Shown: positions 36,465 through 46,682 of the stretch, piece after piece
Layout of the letters: every line of letters begins with the position of its first letter
Numbering within the stretch: position 1 is the first letter of the stretch
NCBI RefSeq assembly: GCF_902491285.1
Contig: NZ_CABUHK010000010.1
Location: 1-64,000 of the forward strand
Source: an uncultured Bacteroides sp.
GTDB taxonomy: Bacteria > Bacteroidota > Bacteroidia > Bacteroidales > Bacteroidaceae
Direction: 5' to 3'
Length of the DNA: 64,000 nt
Program-made: the position numbers and the translations under genes
Notes under the pieces: model-generated
Database searches by the model: none
What the model was told of the DNA's origin: nothing
Seen by the model: the letters and a program-made list of their open reading frames with translations, nothing else

Positions 36465-38912
36465 TTATTTTGCCTGAAGACGGACTGTTCCGGCTTTCAC
36501 ACCGCCTGCTTTGGCGGTCAGTACGATTTCTCCGGCTGTTTCATCAGTCTGTACAATAGCCGTCAGCATTCCATAGAAAGCATGCATCTTCGGGAGATGG
36601 AATTGTTCCAGATTGGTGGGGTCGCCATTGGCTACTGCCCGGAATTTGCCGGCTCCTTTTACGGAGAAGTTTATCAGCCGGTTGTCGGCAGGGCAGAGGT
36701 TACCGTCCTTATCTACCACTTTTACGGTGACATAGGCGAGGTCTTTCCCGTCGGCTGTCAGTTCGTTGCGGTTGCTGGTCAGTTCGATATGATGAGGCTT
36801 GCCGGCAGTGCGGACTGTTTTTTCTGCTACTGCTTTTCCGTCCTTGTTATAAGCTACTACTTTTACTTCGCCCGGTTCATATACGGCATCCATCCACATC
36901 AAGCGGTAACGGTTCTTCAAAGAACTGTTGTTCTTGCTTTGTTTGCCATAGCTTTTTCCGTTGATAAACAGTTCGGCTGTCGGGTAGTTGGTATATACGA
37001 ATACCGGAGTTATCTCACCTTCGCGCCCCGGCCAAGTCCAATGAGGAAGGATATGCAGTGTCTCTGCATTCCTGTTCCATACGCTACGGTAAAGATAGTA
37101 GCGGTCTTTAGGAATACTGGCAAGGTCGATAATGCCAAACATGGAACTATGATTCGGCCATGAATCGGTATCATACGGTGAAGGCTCACCCAGATAATCG
37201 AATCCTGTCCATACGAACTGTCCGATAGTCCAGTGGTTATCATCGGCTAATGCGAAATCTTCATCCGGAATATTCGACCAAGGGCATACTTCCACGTCAT
37301 ACGAAGAACATTGGTGGTCTTCATATTTAGCACCTTTCTTATCTTCCACCGGAAATTTGTAAACTCCGCGTGAACTGACGGTAGAAGCTGTCTCGCTACC
37401 TAGAATCAAGTTCTGTGGAAGCTGGTCGTAAGATTCTTTATAACGCTGCGTACGATAATTAAGTCCCGGAATGTCAATCATTGCTGCAAAACCGTTGGCA
37501 AGCACACAGCTCACTTGATCCATTCCGCAAGTCACAGGGCGGGTCGGGTCTTCACGGTGGCAGATGTCCTGCAGGAACTTAGCCACTTTATAACCGACTG
37601 GGCTACACTGAGTGGGAACTTCATTACCGATACTCCACATCACTACACAAGGATTATTACGGTAATTGTGAAGCATATTCACCATATCGCGTTCCGCCCA
37701 TTCATCGAAATAACGGTGATAACCATTTGTACATTTGGCAATATCCCATTCGTCAAACGGTTCAATCATCATCATAAATCCCATTTCGTCACATAGTTCA
37801 ACAAGTTCCGGAGCGGGCATATTGTGCGATGTACGGATAGCGTCACAACCCATATCTTTCAGAAGGGTAAGTTGGTGGCGGAGTGCCGCTACATTGATAG
37901 CCGCTCCCAACGGACCCAAGTCGTGATGATTACATACTCCCTGGAATTTCCGGTGTTCTCCGTTCAGGTAGAAACCTTTATCAGCGATATACTCGATGCT
38001 GCGGATACCGAAGCGGGTAGTATAGGTATCTACCAGCTTGTTGTCTGCATAGATTTTAGAAACCGCTTTGTAGAGAGACGGGCTTTCCGGTGACCAAAGT
38101 TCAGGTGCGTTTACAATGAAATTCTGTTCGAACGGCTGTCCGTGGTTGATGCGGCTTGTATTCTCTTTACGGGTAACGACCTTTCCGTCCGGAGACAGTA
38201 TTTCCGTCTCTACACGGATTTGTGTTTTTTCACCGGCATTTTCTATTTTCGTTTGCAGGCGTACGGCTGCAAATTCCTTGCTCACATGAGGAGTTGTAAT
38301 CTGTGTTCCCCATACAGGCACATGAACTTTGTCGGTAACAATCAAGTGTACATTGCGATACAAGCCGGCTCCCGGATACCAGCGCGAAGATTGCGGACGG
38401 TTTTCCAGACGTACGGCGAGTGTATTGCTCTTTCCGTCTTTATTCAGGAAAGGAGTCACATTGCAATGGAAAGAATTGTAGCCGAAAGGCCAGAAGCAAG
38501 CTTCTTTGCCGTTTACATAGACGCGGGCTTCACTCATGGCGCCGTCAAAGAGTAGGGTCACTTCCTTATCGGCAGGAGTATCAAAACTGGTACGATACCA
38601 ACCGGAGCCTACATAAGGCAGTCCACCGGTGCGTCCTGTTTTCAAAGATGCTTTTTTCTCGAAATTCTGTGTGACGGCAACATTCTGAAGGTCGTTATTC
38701 ATGTCGAAAGGGCCAAAGATTGCCCAGTCGTGCGGGATGACGACCGATTCCCATTTTGTGTCATTAAACTCAGGCTGACTAGCTTCTTTGAAGTCTCCTT
38801 TACTGAATTTCCAGTTCTTCTCGAGCAGCGTCTCGCTGCGCTGCGCCTGCAGGCTGCAAGCGGCTCCCATCAAAAGTACAGTTACTAACTGTTTTTGGTG
38901 TTTCATGTTCAT
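36465..38912 (-). CDS. GH2 beta-galactosidase
   Basis: A glycoside hydrolase family 2 enzyme of 815 residues counted from the ATG at 38912 (a GTG codon two triplets earlier is less likely). Signal peptide to about residue 24; then the GH2 sugar-binding, Ig-like and TIM-barrel domains, and C-terminal DUF4982- and Ig-like domains. Acid/base Glu431 lies in MWSIGNEVP, the nucleophile Glu507 in LGSETAST. It follows the GH53 gene by about 65 bases and ends the galactan operon, so it would release galactose from galacto-oligosaccharides in the periplasm, as BT4667 does. Confidence 0.9.
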   Translation of the reverse strand: MNMKHQKQLVTVLLMGAACSLQAQRSETLLEKNWKFSKGDFKEASQPEFNDTKWESVVIPHDWAIFGPFDMNNDLQNVAVTQNFEKKASLKTGRTGGLPYVGSGWYRTSFDTPADKEVTLLFDGAMSEARVYVNGKEACFWPFGYNSFHCNVTPFLNKDGKSNTLAVRLENRPQSSRWYPGAGLYRNVHLIVTDKVHVPVWGTQITTPHVSKEFAAVRLQTKIENAGEKTQIRVETEILSPDGKVVTRKENTSRINHGQPFEQNFIVNAPELWSPESPSLYKAVSKIYADNKLVDTYTTRFGIRSIEYIADKGFYLNGEHRKFQGVCNHHDLGPLGAAINVAALRHQLTLLKDMGCDAIRTSHNMPAPELVELCDEMGFMMMIEPFDEWDIAKCTNGYHRYFDEWAERDMVNMLHNYRNNPCVVMWSIGNEVPTQCSPVGYKVAKFLQDICHREDPTRPVTCGMDQVSCVLANGFAAMIDIPGLNYRTQRYKESYDQLPQNLILGSETASTVSSRGVYKFPVEDKKGAKYEDHQCSSYDVEVCPWSNIPDEDFALADDNHWTIGQFVWTGFDYLGEPSPYDTDSWPNHSSMFGIIDLASIPKDRYYLYRSVWNRNAETLHILPHWTWPGREGEITPVFVYTNYPTAELFINGKSYGKQSKNNSSLKNRYRLMWMDAVYEPGEVKVVAYNKDGKAVAEKTVRTAGKPHHIELTSNRNELTADGKDLAYVTVKVVDKDGNLCPADNRLINFSVKGAGKFRAVANGDPTNLEQFHLPKMHAFYGMLTAIVQTDETAGEIVLTAKAGGVKAGTVRLQAK

Positions 38913-38977
38913 TTTCACTTTTCAGGTATAAATAATTTTGGATTCGGGGTAAAGATATAAAAAAGCTTCCAATAATT

Positions 38978-40057
38978 TTATCTCTTGAAGGCATTAAATG
39001 AATCAGTGGGTCTGCCGCTGTCGTCAAACATTCCTTTGTGGTAGCCTTTCCAGCCACCATAGCACTGGGGTTCCCAAGTGAAAACGCCGAGGCATTGGTC
39101 TATTTCTTTAGCTTTGGTCATGAAGTCGGTAAAGAATGCTTCTGCTTTTTCATAATTCCAGTTGACGCCGATTTCACACATCATTACCGGAGTGTTGTAT
39201 TTGGCTATTAGTGCTTTCATATTGGCGATACAGGCGTTATTCATAGCTTCCCAGTCATCGGGTTCTCCTTCATCGGGCATCATGTCCGGATAGAGTGACA
39301 TACCGATGATATCCCATTTGCCTCCGTTTTGTTTTAGTCCGTCAAAAATACTGTTATACAGACTGGCCCTTTGTCCCTGGTCAAGGTGTACGATGACTTT
39401 GGCATCCGGATAGATTTCCTTTACCGCATCATAACCGGAGGTAATAAACCGGGCGAAGTTTCTACTTCCTTCATCTGTTGTAGTCTGGCCGGTGGGAAAC
39501 AACATACCTTGATGTGTCTCGTTGCCCACTTGTACCCATTCCACATCAATGCCATTTGTTTTCAGCATATTAAGCACCTCTTTGGTATGGTCGGCAATAG
39601 CTGTTTTCAGTTCTTCCACATTCATGTTTTCCCAAGCTGCCGGCTTGTATTGTTTTCCGGGGTCGGCCCAGGTGTCGCTGTAGTGGAAATCTATCATCAG
39701 ACGGAAGCCCAGTCTTTGCGCTCTCCATGCCTTGACTAAGACATCGTTCTTGTTACACCAACCGAATACGTCTTCACTGGGATTTACCCATACACGCAGG
39801 CGGATAGCGTTCATGCCGAGACTGCGCAATAGTTCCATGCATTCTCTGTCCTTTCCGTCAGCGTCATAAAACAGATAGCCGGAGTTCTCCATCTCCGTCA
39901 ACCAACTGACATCAGCGCCTTTGGCAAAGCCGGACATATCGTAATATTCTTCTTGTTGTTCCGGGAATACAGGAGTGTTTTCATTGTCGTTGCAGGCGGT
40001 GAAGAAGGCTCCGCACATAAGTGCGGAAGCCAGAAGTATATGTTTGAATCGTTTCAT
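38978..40057 (-). CDS. GH53 endo-beta-1,4-galactanase, lipoprotein
   Basis: A 359-residue GH53 enzyme cutting beta-1,4-galactan side chains of pectin. Lipobox FTAC (Cys22) followed by NDNEN, consistent with surface anchoring. The barrel starts at FAKGADVSWL; acid/base Glu180 is in VQVGNETHQG and the nucleophile Glu295 in VMMCEIGVNW. Corresponds to BT4668. It starts 11 bases after the end of the interrupted binding-protein gene. Confidence 0.94.
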   Translation of the reverse strand: MKRFKHILLASALMCGAFFTACNDNENTPVFPEQQEEYYDMSGFAKGADVSWLTEMENSGYLFYDADGKDRECMELLRSLGMNAIRLRVWVNPSEDVFGWCNKNDVLVKAWRAQRLGFRLMIDFHYSDTWADPGKQYKPAAWENMNVEELKTAIADHTKEVLNMLKTNGIDVEWVQVGNETHQGMLFPTGQTTTDEGSRNFARFITSGYDAVKEIYPDAKVIVHLDQGQRASLYNSIFDGLKQNGGKWDIIGMSLYPDMMPDEGEPDDWEAMNNACIANMKALIAKYNTPVMMCEIGVNWNYEKAEAFFTDFMTKAKEIDQCLGVFTWEPQCYGGWKGYHKGMFDDSGRPTDSFNAFKR

Positions 40058-40068
40058 AACTCGTTCAT

Positions 40069-41781
40069 TTAATTTTGTTTATCCATTGTAAATGTCATAG
40101 TTCTTATGTCAAGAGTAATCAAGTATGTACCGGCTTCTGCGGGTATATAGCTGCCGTCGCCAGCAGATGGCGCGAGATACAGACCGTCGGTACTTCCTTT
40201 AAGAGACCAATCCCAATTTTGATTTAATAAGAAATAGAATCCGTTTTCTGTGTTGGAGATATTGCAGGTAGCACTCCACGTTTGTGTACCGGCGTTATAT
40301 GTCATTACATCACTGGTTAATGACCAGTTGTTGAATCCACCACAGATGTTGATTTGACTGATTTTTGTCGGTGTCCATGTCATGTCGCGAAGGCTGGCTG
40401 TAATCATAAAACTTTCAAGGGCTTCTTGGTCAAACCAAAAACTCCAATCAGAACCGGCAACTAAACTTTGAGGAGAGCCGTCCACCGGACCATACCATAT
40501 ACTCCCTTCTGTGTCTGCAATCTTGAAATTCTCCCAACCGGTTTTCATTTGGAAAACACCTTGGAATGTACCTTCTTCTCCTTCTTTACCGGTAGGTGTC
40601 AGGGTAGTCAAGAATTGGGGGGATGTTTCTGCACTGTATATGGCTAATGTTGCCGGATAGGTAGGCTCGCTACTTCCTCCTGCGGTTACTGCCGCAGTCC
40701 ATTGTTGCGGATTACTTAAATCAATCGTTAACGTACATTCGCCTGCTTGCGGAACATTAACCGTGATATCACCGGAGGTTGTTCCGAAAGTAAGCCCGTT
40801 GGAATTTCCGTTGAAGGCGAACGGGGTATCTTTAGCTAGTTCATCACTGATTGCGTTGTCGCTTCCGGTAACGGTTGTATGGTCATATTGCTTGCCTGTA
40901 CCACTAATCTGAATGGTGATATCTCCGGCTTCTGTTGCCGTGAATGTTCCTTGCCATTGATTGGTAGAACGGTTGTAAGTCATAGTGATGCCTTCTATTC
41001 CGTTGACGGTGAGTGAAGGCAGTAGTAATGCAGTCCATTGTTTGGCCGGAATATCGAAATTTACATAATAACACCCTGCCGGATTCGGGAACCAGATGCC
41101 CCATGTGCCTTCGGAAGTAATGATGAAAGGCTTTCCGATATCACTGGAGTTAGCTGTTCTTCAGATTGTTCCGTCAGCTTCCTGGAAAAGGAAGTTCATC
41201 CAACTGGTCGCTCCGATAAATCCTGTATAGATTCTGTTGGAGTTGGTGGAGAACAAGTCCAGGTTCGTGTCCTGTGCGTTCTGGTCAAGGATATTTCCGA
41301 ATCTCATATCCAATTCGTAAGAAGTAACATTAACCTTTTCCACATTACTGTAAATCGGCTCCATATTATTTCCTGTTGTACCTTTCAGACGGAAATAGAA
41401 AGGGGTAGCTACGTTGGGGGTTGCTCCTAATGTATTGGCAACGATATTCAGGGTGGCACCCGTATAAGATTTGGAAAGTCCGCTTTCGGTAGACTCCACT
41501 ATTGTCCCGGAGAAATCCTCATTCAATGATACTTCCAGTGCGGTTTTCAATACATCGGGGGCTTTCAGGACCGGGTCGCTGATTTGCAGGGTGCGTTCTG
41601 TCCAGGCAAATGATAGAGCGTAAAGTTTGGCGGTGGCTTCGGTCAGCACTACAGCGTCAGAGGAAGCAATCAGTTCGTTCTCTGTCGGGGTGGACAGAAA
41701 ATATTTATCTCCGTCGTTCTCGCAGGCTCCAAGAAGCAGAAGTGCGGAGAATATTATTAATAGGTTATTAATTCTTTTCAT
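40069..41781 (-). pseudogene. SusE-like galactan-binding lipoprotein gene broken by an in-frame TGA
   Basis: The reading frame runs from ATG 41781 (MKRINNLL..., lipobox LGAC; an ATG at 41802 is possible) to the stop at 40069, about 570 codons, but codon 41161-41163 is TGA. The frame is open on both sides: upstream ends ...NFLFQEADGTI and it resumes RTANSSDIGKPFIITSEGTWG, then SusE/SusF-type binding domains ending GGFNNWS...MTFTMDKQN. TGG (Trp) to TGA is the simplest change. The first 206 residues could still be made as a truncated lipoprotein; the distal 1.1 kb lacks a credible start. It is the BT4669-type surface galactan-binding protein. A sequencing error is possible. Confidence 0.85.
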
Positions 41782-41804
41782 ATTGTAGTTCCGTATTAGC
41801 ATGA

Positions 41805-43382
41805 TTAATAATTCTCATTGAATAAATTCGGATTTGCGGTGAGTTCAGTGTTGGGTATCGGGTAGATATTGTACTTGCTGTTGACCGGCGCGCCATTCTT
41901 TTCCCCACCTTTCCATTGCCATAAATATTTGTTGGTTGTGAACATACCGAAGCGGATTAGGTCTGTACGGCGATGGCCTTCCCAATAAAGTTCGCGGGCA
42001 CGTTCTTTCAGAATGAAATCTTCCGTTAGGTCTGCATCGGTTTTTTTATGGCTGTCATCACCGTAAGCACGTTCTTGCAATTCGTTTATATATCCCAGGA
42101 TTGTACCCCTGTCGCTTCCGCTTCCGCCGCGTACTACGGCTTCTGCCATCATCAGATACACATCTGCCAGGCGAAACAAAGGATAGTCCGTATTGACGCC
42201 ACCATCTGCTGTATTCGAGGCTGTTTCCCCTGCATCAGTCAGGTTAGTCCATTTAGTGACAAAGTAACCATTGCTTTGGTTGTCTATCTTATCCAAGTTC
42301 AGCGTTTGCCCGTCGGTGAAGAACATAACACGTTTATCCTCTTCTCCCGTGAACAGGGAAGGGATTTCTCCACGTACACGGAACATGCCCCAACCGCTTT
42401 TCACTCCGTAATCTTCCGGTTTCTGCAAGTCCGAGGTATTACTTACCGCACCGCAGACAATGTAAGTGGAAGAACCCCATGATACGGTATGCGTAGCGTC
42501 TACCGGCAAGGTAAAGATGATTTCATTGGCAGTGCGTTTATCATTATCTGCATTGAACAGTTTGCTATAATCATCTTCCAGCGAATATCCCTGCTTGATA
42601 ACTTCTTTGCAGGCACTGATACATTCGGTATATTTTGGTGTATTGATGTAAACTTCCGCATTCAGATACAGTTTGGCCAGCAATGTGTAGGCAGCTCCCT
42701 GGGAAGCCCGTCCGTAAGGACAGTTGGCTTTGTCGAGCATATCGCTCGTGATGCTTGTCAGTTCTGATTCAATATAGCTGAAAACCTGTGTAGCTGTATA
42801 TCGCGGAGGCAGATAGCCGACAGTCGGGTCATTCTCTGTAATAAATGGGATATTACGGAACAAATCCATTGCATGATAGTAGAACAAGGCACGCATGAAA
42901 CGGGCTTCGGCACGGTAATGACGGATTTCACCCTGTTCCTGTTCCGTGAATTGGGAGAGTTTTTCATCCGTAGCATTACGGAGAAACTCGTTGCACAGTG
43001 CGATGTTGTAATAAATACGATAGTACATATCCGATACCCAAGGGTCGTTGGCATCCCAACTCAGATAAGTCAGTCCGGTAACGTTATCGCCTGACAGCCA
43101 GGTGGAAGCTACCTCGTCCGTTCCACATTCCTGTAGATTGAAGAAGCAACGCATATAATCCTGGCCGCTGTTACTGCTCAGATCCGGATCACCGCCTTTT
43201 TCTTGGCCTGTGGTGACCATAGCGGCATATATTTTACCTAAAACGGCTTTATAATTATCGGCACTTGTATAAATCGTAGAAGATGTTTCGTCTTCGTGCG
43301 GATATTGGTCTAAGTCGCCTATACAGGAACCCAGCAGCAATGTGCTGCAAAAATAGAAGGCTGTATATAATATCTTTTTCAT
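41805..43382 (-). CDS. SusD-family galactan-binding lipoprotein
   Basis: A 525-residue SusD homologue with lipobox LGSC (Cys20) followed by IGDLDQ. TPR-type helices and the C-terminal signature KERARELYWEGHRRTDLIRFG are present. It pairs with the SusC gene 20 bases upstream and binds pectic galactan at the surface, by analogy with BT4670. The next gene downstream is the interrupted SusE-like gene. Confidence 0.94.
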   Translation of the reverse strand: MKKILYTAFYFCSTLLLGSCIGDLDQYPHEDETSSTIYTSADNYKAVLGKIYAAMVTTGQEKGGDPDLSSNSGQDYMRCFFNLQECGTDEVASTWLSGDNVTGLTYLSWDANDPWVSDMYYRIYYNIALCNEFLRNATDEKLSQFTEQEQGEIRHYRAEARFMRALFYYHAMDLFRNIPFITENDPTVGYLPPRYTATQVFSYIESELTSITSDMLDKANCPYGRASQGAAYTLLAKLYLNAEVYINTPKYTECISACKEVIKQGYSLEDDYSKLFNADNDKRTANEIIFTLPVDATHTVSWGSSTYIVCGAVSNTSDLQKPEDYGVKSGWGMFRVRGEIPSLFTGEEDKRVMFFTDGQTLNLDKIDNQSNGYFVTKWTNLTDAGETASNTADGGVNTDYPLFRLADVYLMMAEAVVRGGSGSDRGTILGYINELQERAYGDDSHKKTDADLTEDFILKERARELYWEGHRRTDLIRFGMFTTNKYLWQWKGGEKNGAPVNSKYNIYPIPNTELTANPNLFNENY

Positions 43383-43402
43383 GATTCGCTTGTTTTTAGT
43401 GA

Positions 43403-46378
43403 TTAGAAGTTGAAACCTACGTTAAGTGAGAATGTACGCGGACGCGGGTAGAAAGAATTATCTACACCGTTCGGCACTTCCGGGTCTACGCCGCTGTACT
43501 TCGTGATGCAGAATACATTCTGAACCATTGCACTGACATTCAGGCTGCATCCTTTGCAAATCTGCCCGAAGTTATAGTTCAGTGACAAGTTATCCATTTT
43601 CAGGAAAGAAGCATTCTCTACATAATAGTCGGACAAGTATTGGCGGGTCTTGAATCCGGTTTTCAGATAACTGGTCGACAGGTTGTTCAACTGATAAGAG
43701 TTGTAGCTCACTGTTTCCCAAGCTCCGGCATTCATTGCCATGGCATTGTAGACGTAGTTACCGATATTGGCACGCAGACTGGTATTTAATGTCCATTTCT
43801 TCCAGCGTAGGGAAGTGCTGAAACCGAGGATATAGTCGGGAGCGGGAGAGTGGTAACGGTATAAATCTTCCGTGTTGATTTCCCCGTCTCCGTTGAGGTC
43901 CACGTAAGCGCCTTCTACGGGCTTTCCGGTCTTTTCGTCATAGAGCTGGTGATACACGTAGAACATATAAGGAGCATATCCTTCGGTCAACGTCTGCACT
44001 TGATAGCTGTCGATGGTTGGGCCGACCGAAGTATTGGTTGCGGCGGCACCGGCAACGAGCGACAGGTTCTTGACTTTCATCTTCTGCCAGGTCATATTGA
44101 AGCTGACATCCCAGTTCCAGTCTTTAGTCTGAACGGGTGTTGCGTTAATGCTGAATTCGATACCCCGGCTGTCCACATTTCCTACGTTCGTAGTGATATT
44201 ACGGTCGAAAGTCGTTCCGGCAGCAGCGGGAACTGTGGCAATCAAATCTTTTGTCTGACGGGTGTAGTAGTCGAAGCTACCTGTAATCCGGTCTTTCAGG
44301 AAGCCGAAGTCAAATCCGACGTTCCATGAAGTGGTCGTTTCCCATTTCAAGTCGGGCACGTACGAACTGGGACGATAGGTATGAATGTATCCGTTGCCCA
44401 TGCTGGCTTCCGCTCCATTCTGGCTCTGAGTGTAGATAGGCAGATAATTATAGTTGCCGATACCGTCCTGCTGTCCGGTCACACCGTAGCTTGCACGGAT
44501 TTTCAGGTTGCTCAATACTTTATTTTCTTTCAGGAAAGATTCTTCCGTCACTCTCCAGCCCAAAGCTACCGAAGGGAAAGTACCCCAACGTACATTCTTG
44601 GCAAAGCGTGAAGTGGCGTCCCGGCGGATAGTCGTAGTCAACATATATCGTGAATCGAACGAATAATTCAGACGGCCGTAGTAGGAGAGCAACACGTGGC
44701 GTTCGTCCTTCGCCTTGGAAGTCTTTTGTATCTCTCCCAGCGTATTCATTTCGCTATAAAGCGGAGTGGTCGATTTCCAGTACTGATAGTCGTAGCCGGC
44801 TGTCACGTCAAAGCTGCTCTTGATAGATTCGACGAGTTTGTTGTAATTGGCGTATAAGGTGAGCAGGCGGTTTTCCTTCTTTTCGGGGCCGTAGCTGTAA
44901 TCCAGACCGGAGGTATTATAGTTTTGTGCCGCTTCTGCCGGGACATATACGCTGCCCTTGCCTTGTGCGTAGTCATAACCCAGTGTAGCGTGCAGCTTTA
45001 GGTCGGGGAAGAAATGAACACGGTAATCCGCATCTACATTTCCGATAAAACGTCTTACGTTACTTTGAGAATCATTCATTTTAACAAGTCCTACGGGATT
45101 CATTACAGCACCGTTGACGGGAGCTCCTGTGTTGTCCGTTGCTTCCGTGTATCCGCCGAAGGTATCCAGTCCCGAATAGACGGGAACCGTCGGATTCATG
45201 GTGGCCGCCGCCCAGATGGCGTCTGTATTGCCGAATGTGTTGTTATTGATAGAACCTTTGGCGTTGATATTCAACTTCAAGTGGTCTTTGAAGAAAGAAG
45301 GAGTCAGCATGATGCTTCCCGTATAGCGTTCCGCATTGTCGGTGCGTAGCAGACCGCTTTGGTTATAATAGCCTACCGACACACGGAACGGCCAGTTCTT
45401 GGCAATCTTTCCGGAGATGCTCAGATTGTTGTCCGTGCCGAAAGCGTTCTGATAAATCTCATCGTTCCAGTCCGTGCGGGCTGTTCCCAACAGAGCTTGC
45501 TGGGCGGTAGTCCCTTGCGTCCGGATTGTGTTGACGAACTGGTCGTAGCTCAACATATCCGCCAGTTTCGTACGCGTCTGAATGGAATTGGTAGTGCTGA
45601 ATGTGATTTGCAATTTGTCCGAAGTCCCTTTCTTGGTAGTGATAAGGATTACCCCGTTGGAGGCACGCGAACCGTAGATGGCGGTGGAAGAAGCGTCTTT
45701 TAGAATCGTCATGCTTTCAATGTCGTTCGGGTTGATGAGGCTCAGGAAGTTTCCGTCGTTGCCGCTGATACCGCCCTGTTCCAAAGGGACACCGTCCAAT
45801 ACAATCAACGGGTCATTGCTGGCATTCAGTGAGGCACCGCCACGTACGCGAATCGTACTTCCCGCCGTGGGCGAACCGCTGTTGGACATAATCTGCACAC
45901 CGGAGATTTTGCCGTTAATCAGTTGCTCGGGAGAACTGACCAGTCCCATATTGAAGTCTTTGCTGCTGACGTTTGTCACCGAGCCGGTCAGGTCACTCTT
46001 ACGTTGCGTACCATATCCGATAACGACTACGTCACTTAATACCTGAGAATCGCTTTTCATCTGTACGTTCAATACAGAACCGCTTGCAGGAAGGGCTACG
46101 ACTTTTGTTTCGTATCCTACATAAGAGAATTGCAACTCTTTGCTGCCTTGCGGCACGTTCAATGTGTAGTTACCGTCAAAGTCGGTAACCGTACCGGTAG
46201 AAGTGCCCATGATGAGGATGCTTACTCCAATCATCGGTTCTTTGTTCTCATCAATCACTTGTCCGGTGATTTTTTTGCCAGCCTGTTGGGCGAGGGCAGG
46301 AATCGCGCCTCCTAAAAAGGCTGTACACAATATTAGCAGTACAGTCAGATGGCGTAGATTTAAGATGTTCCTATTCAT
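43403..46378 (-). CDS. SusC-family TonB-dependent transporter (galactan)
   Basis: A 991-residue outer-membrane transporter: signal peptide ending ALAQ, carboxypeptidase-regulatory-like domain (about 35-110), SDVVVIGYGTQ before the plug, LKDASSTAIYGSRASNGVILI in the plug, and a barrel ending in Phe (SLNVGFNF). First gene of the SusC-SusD-SusE-GH53-GH2 operon; a candidate regulator site lies 150-180 bases upstream. BT4671 is the B. thetaiotaomicron counterpart. Confidence 0.94.
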   Translation of the reverse strand: MNRNILNLRHLTVLLILCTAFLGGAIPALAQQAGKKITGQVIDENKEPMIGVSILIMGTSTGTVTDFDGNYTLNVPQGSKELQFSYVGYETKVVALPASGSVLNVQMKSDSQVLSDVVVIGYGTQRKSDLTGSVTNVSSKDFNMGLVSSPEQLINGKISGVQIMSNSGSPTAGSTIRVRGGASLNASNDPLIVLDGVPLEQGGISGNDGNFLSLINPNDIESMTILKDASSTAIYGSRASNGVILITTKKGTSDKLQITFSTTNSIQTRTKLADMLSYDQFVNTIRTQGTTAQQALLGTARTDWNDEIYQNAFGTDNNLSISGKIAKNWPFRVSVGYYNQSGLLRTDNAERYTGSIMLTPSFFKDHLKLNINAKGSINNNTFGNTDAIWAAATMNPTVPVYSGLDTFGGYTEATDNTGAPVNGAVMNPVGLVKMNDSQSNVRRFIGNVDADYRVHFFPDLKLHATLGYDYAQGKGSVYVPAEAAQNYNTSGLDYSYGPEKKENRLLTLYANYNKLVESIKSSFDVTAGYDYQYWKSTTPLYSEMNTLGEIQKTSKAKDERHVLLSYYGRLNYSFDSRYMLTTTIRRDATSRFAKNVRWGTFPSVALGWRVTEESFLKENKVLSNLKIRASYGVTGQQDGIGNYNYLPIYTQSQNGAEASMGNGYIHTYRPSSYVPDLKWETTTSWNVGFDFGFLKDRITGSFDYYTRQTKDLIATVPAAAGTTFDRNITTNVGNVDSRGIEFSINATPVQTKDWNWDVSFNMTWQKMKVKNLSLVAGAAATNTSVGPTIDSYQVQTLTEGYAPYMFYVYHQLYDEKTGKPVEGAYVDLNGDGEINTEDLYRYHSPAPDYILGFSTSLRWKKWTLNTSLRANIGNYVYNAMAMNAGAWETVSYNSYQLNNLSTSYLKTGFKTRQYLSDYYVENASFLKMDNLSLNYNFGQICKGCSLNVSAMVQNVFCITKYSGVDPEVPNGVDNSFYPRPRTFSLNVGFNF

Positions 46379-46510
46379 AATTAATGTGTTATTGATAATA
46401 GATTTATTGTATTGATTCTTATTTATTTCTTCTCTTGCTTTTCACTAATATATTTCGTATCTTTAAGAATTTTCCGCCTTTTGGAAGCTGGTGGTCACAT
46501 AGCATCGTGA

Positions 46511-46567
46511 TAAATGTCATGTTATAGAGTGACATTTGTTTCTTTATAAGGTGACTATTGTCACCTT
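46511..46567. promoter_or_regulatory. Candidate operator of the galactan operon
   Basis: Direct repeats GTGACATTTG (46529) and GTGACTATTG (46551) are 22 bases apart, the same spacing as in the heparan candidate operator. They are embedded in two inverted repeats, AAATGTCA-N10-TGACATTT (46512-46537) and AAGGTGAC-N4-GTCACCTT (46548-46567). The 304-base gap 46379-46682 otherwise shows only A/T-rich sequence and no TAnnTTTG element on the minus strand. Confidence 0.5.
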
Positions 46568-46682
46568 GCAACGGGACAACTACGCGAGTGCATAAAAGAT
46601 TATAGTTTACTGCACTCAAAATTCTTATTCTCCGCACTGAAAACTCTTATTTTCTGTATTAAATAAAAACTCTTAGATACGT

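Noticed and set aside
41161..41163. Selenocysteine or programmed readthrough at the TGA
   Set aside because: SusE-like binding proteins have no redox role and I know of no selenoprotein in this family; a nonsense change or sequencing error is simpler.
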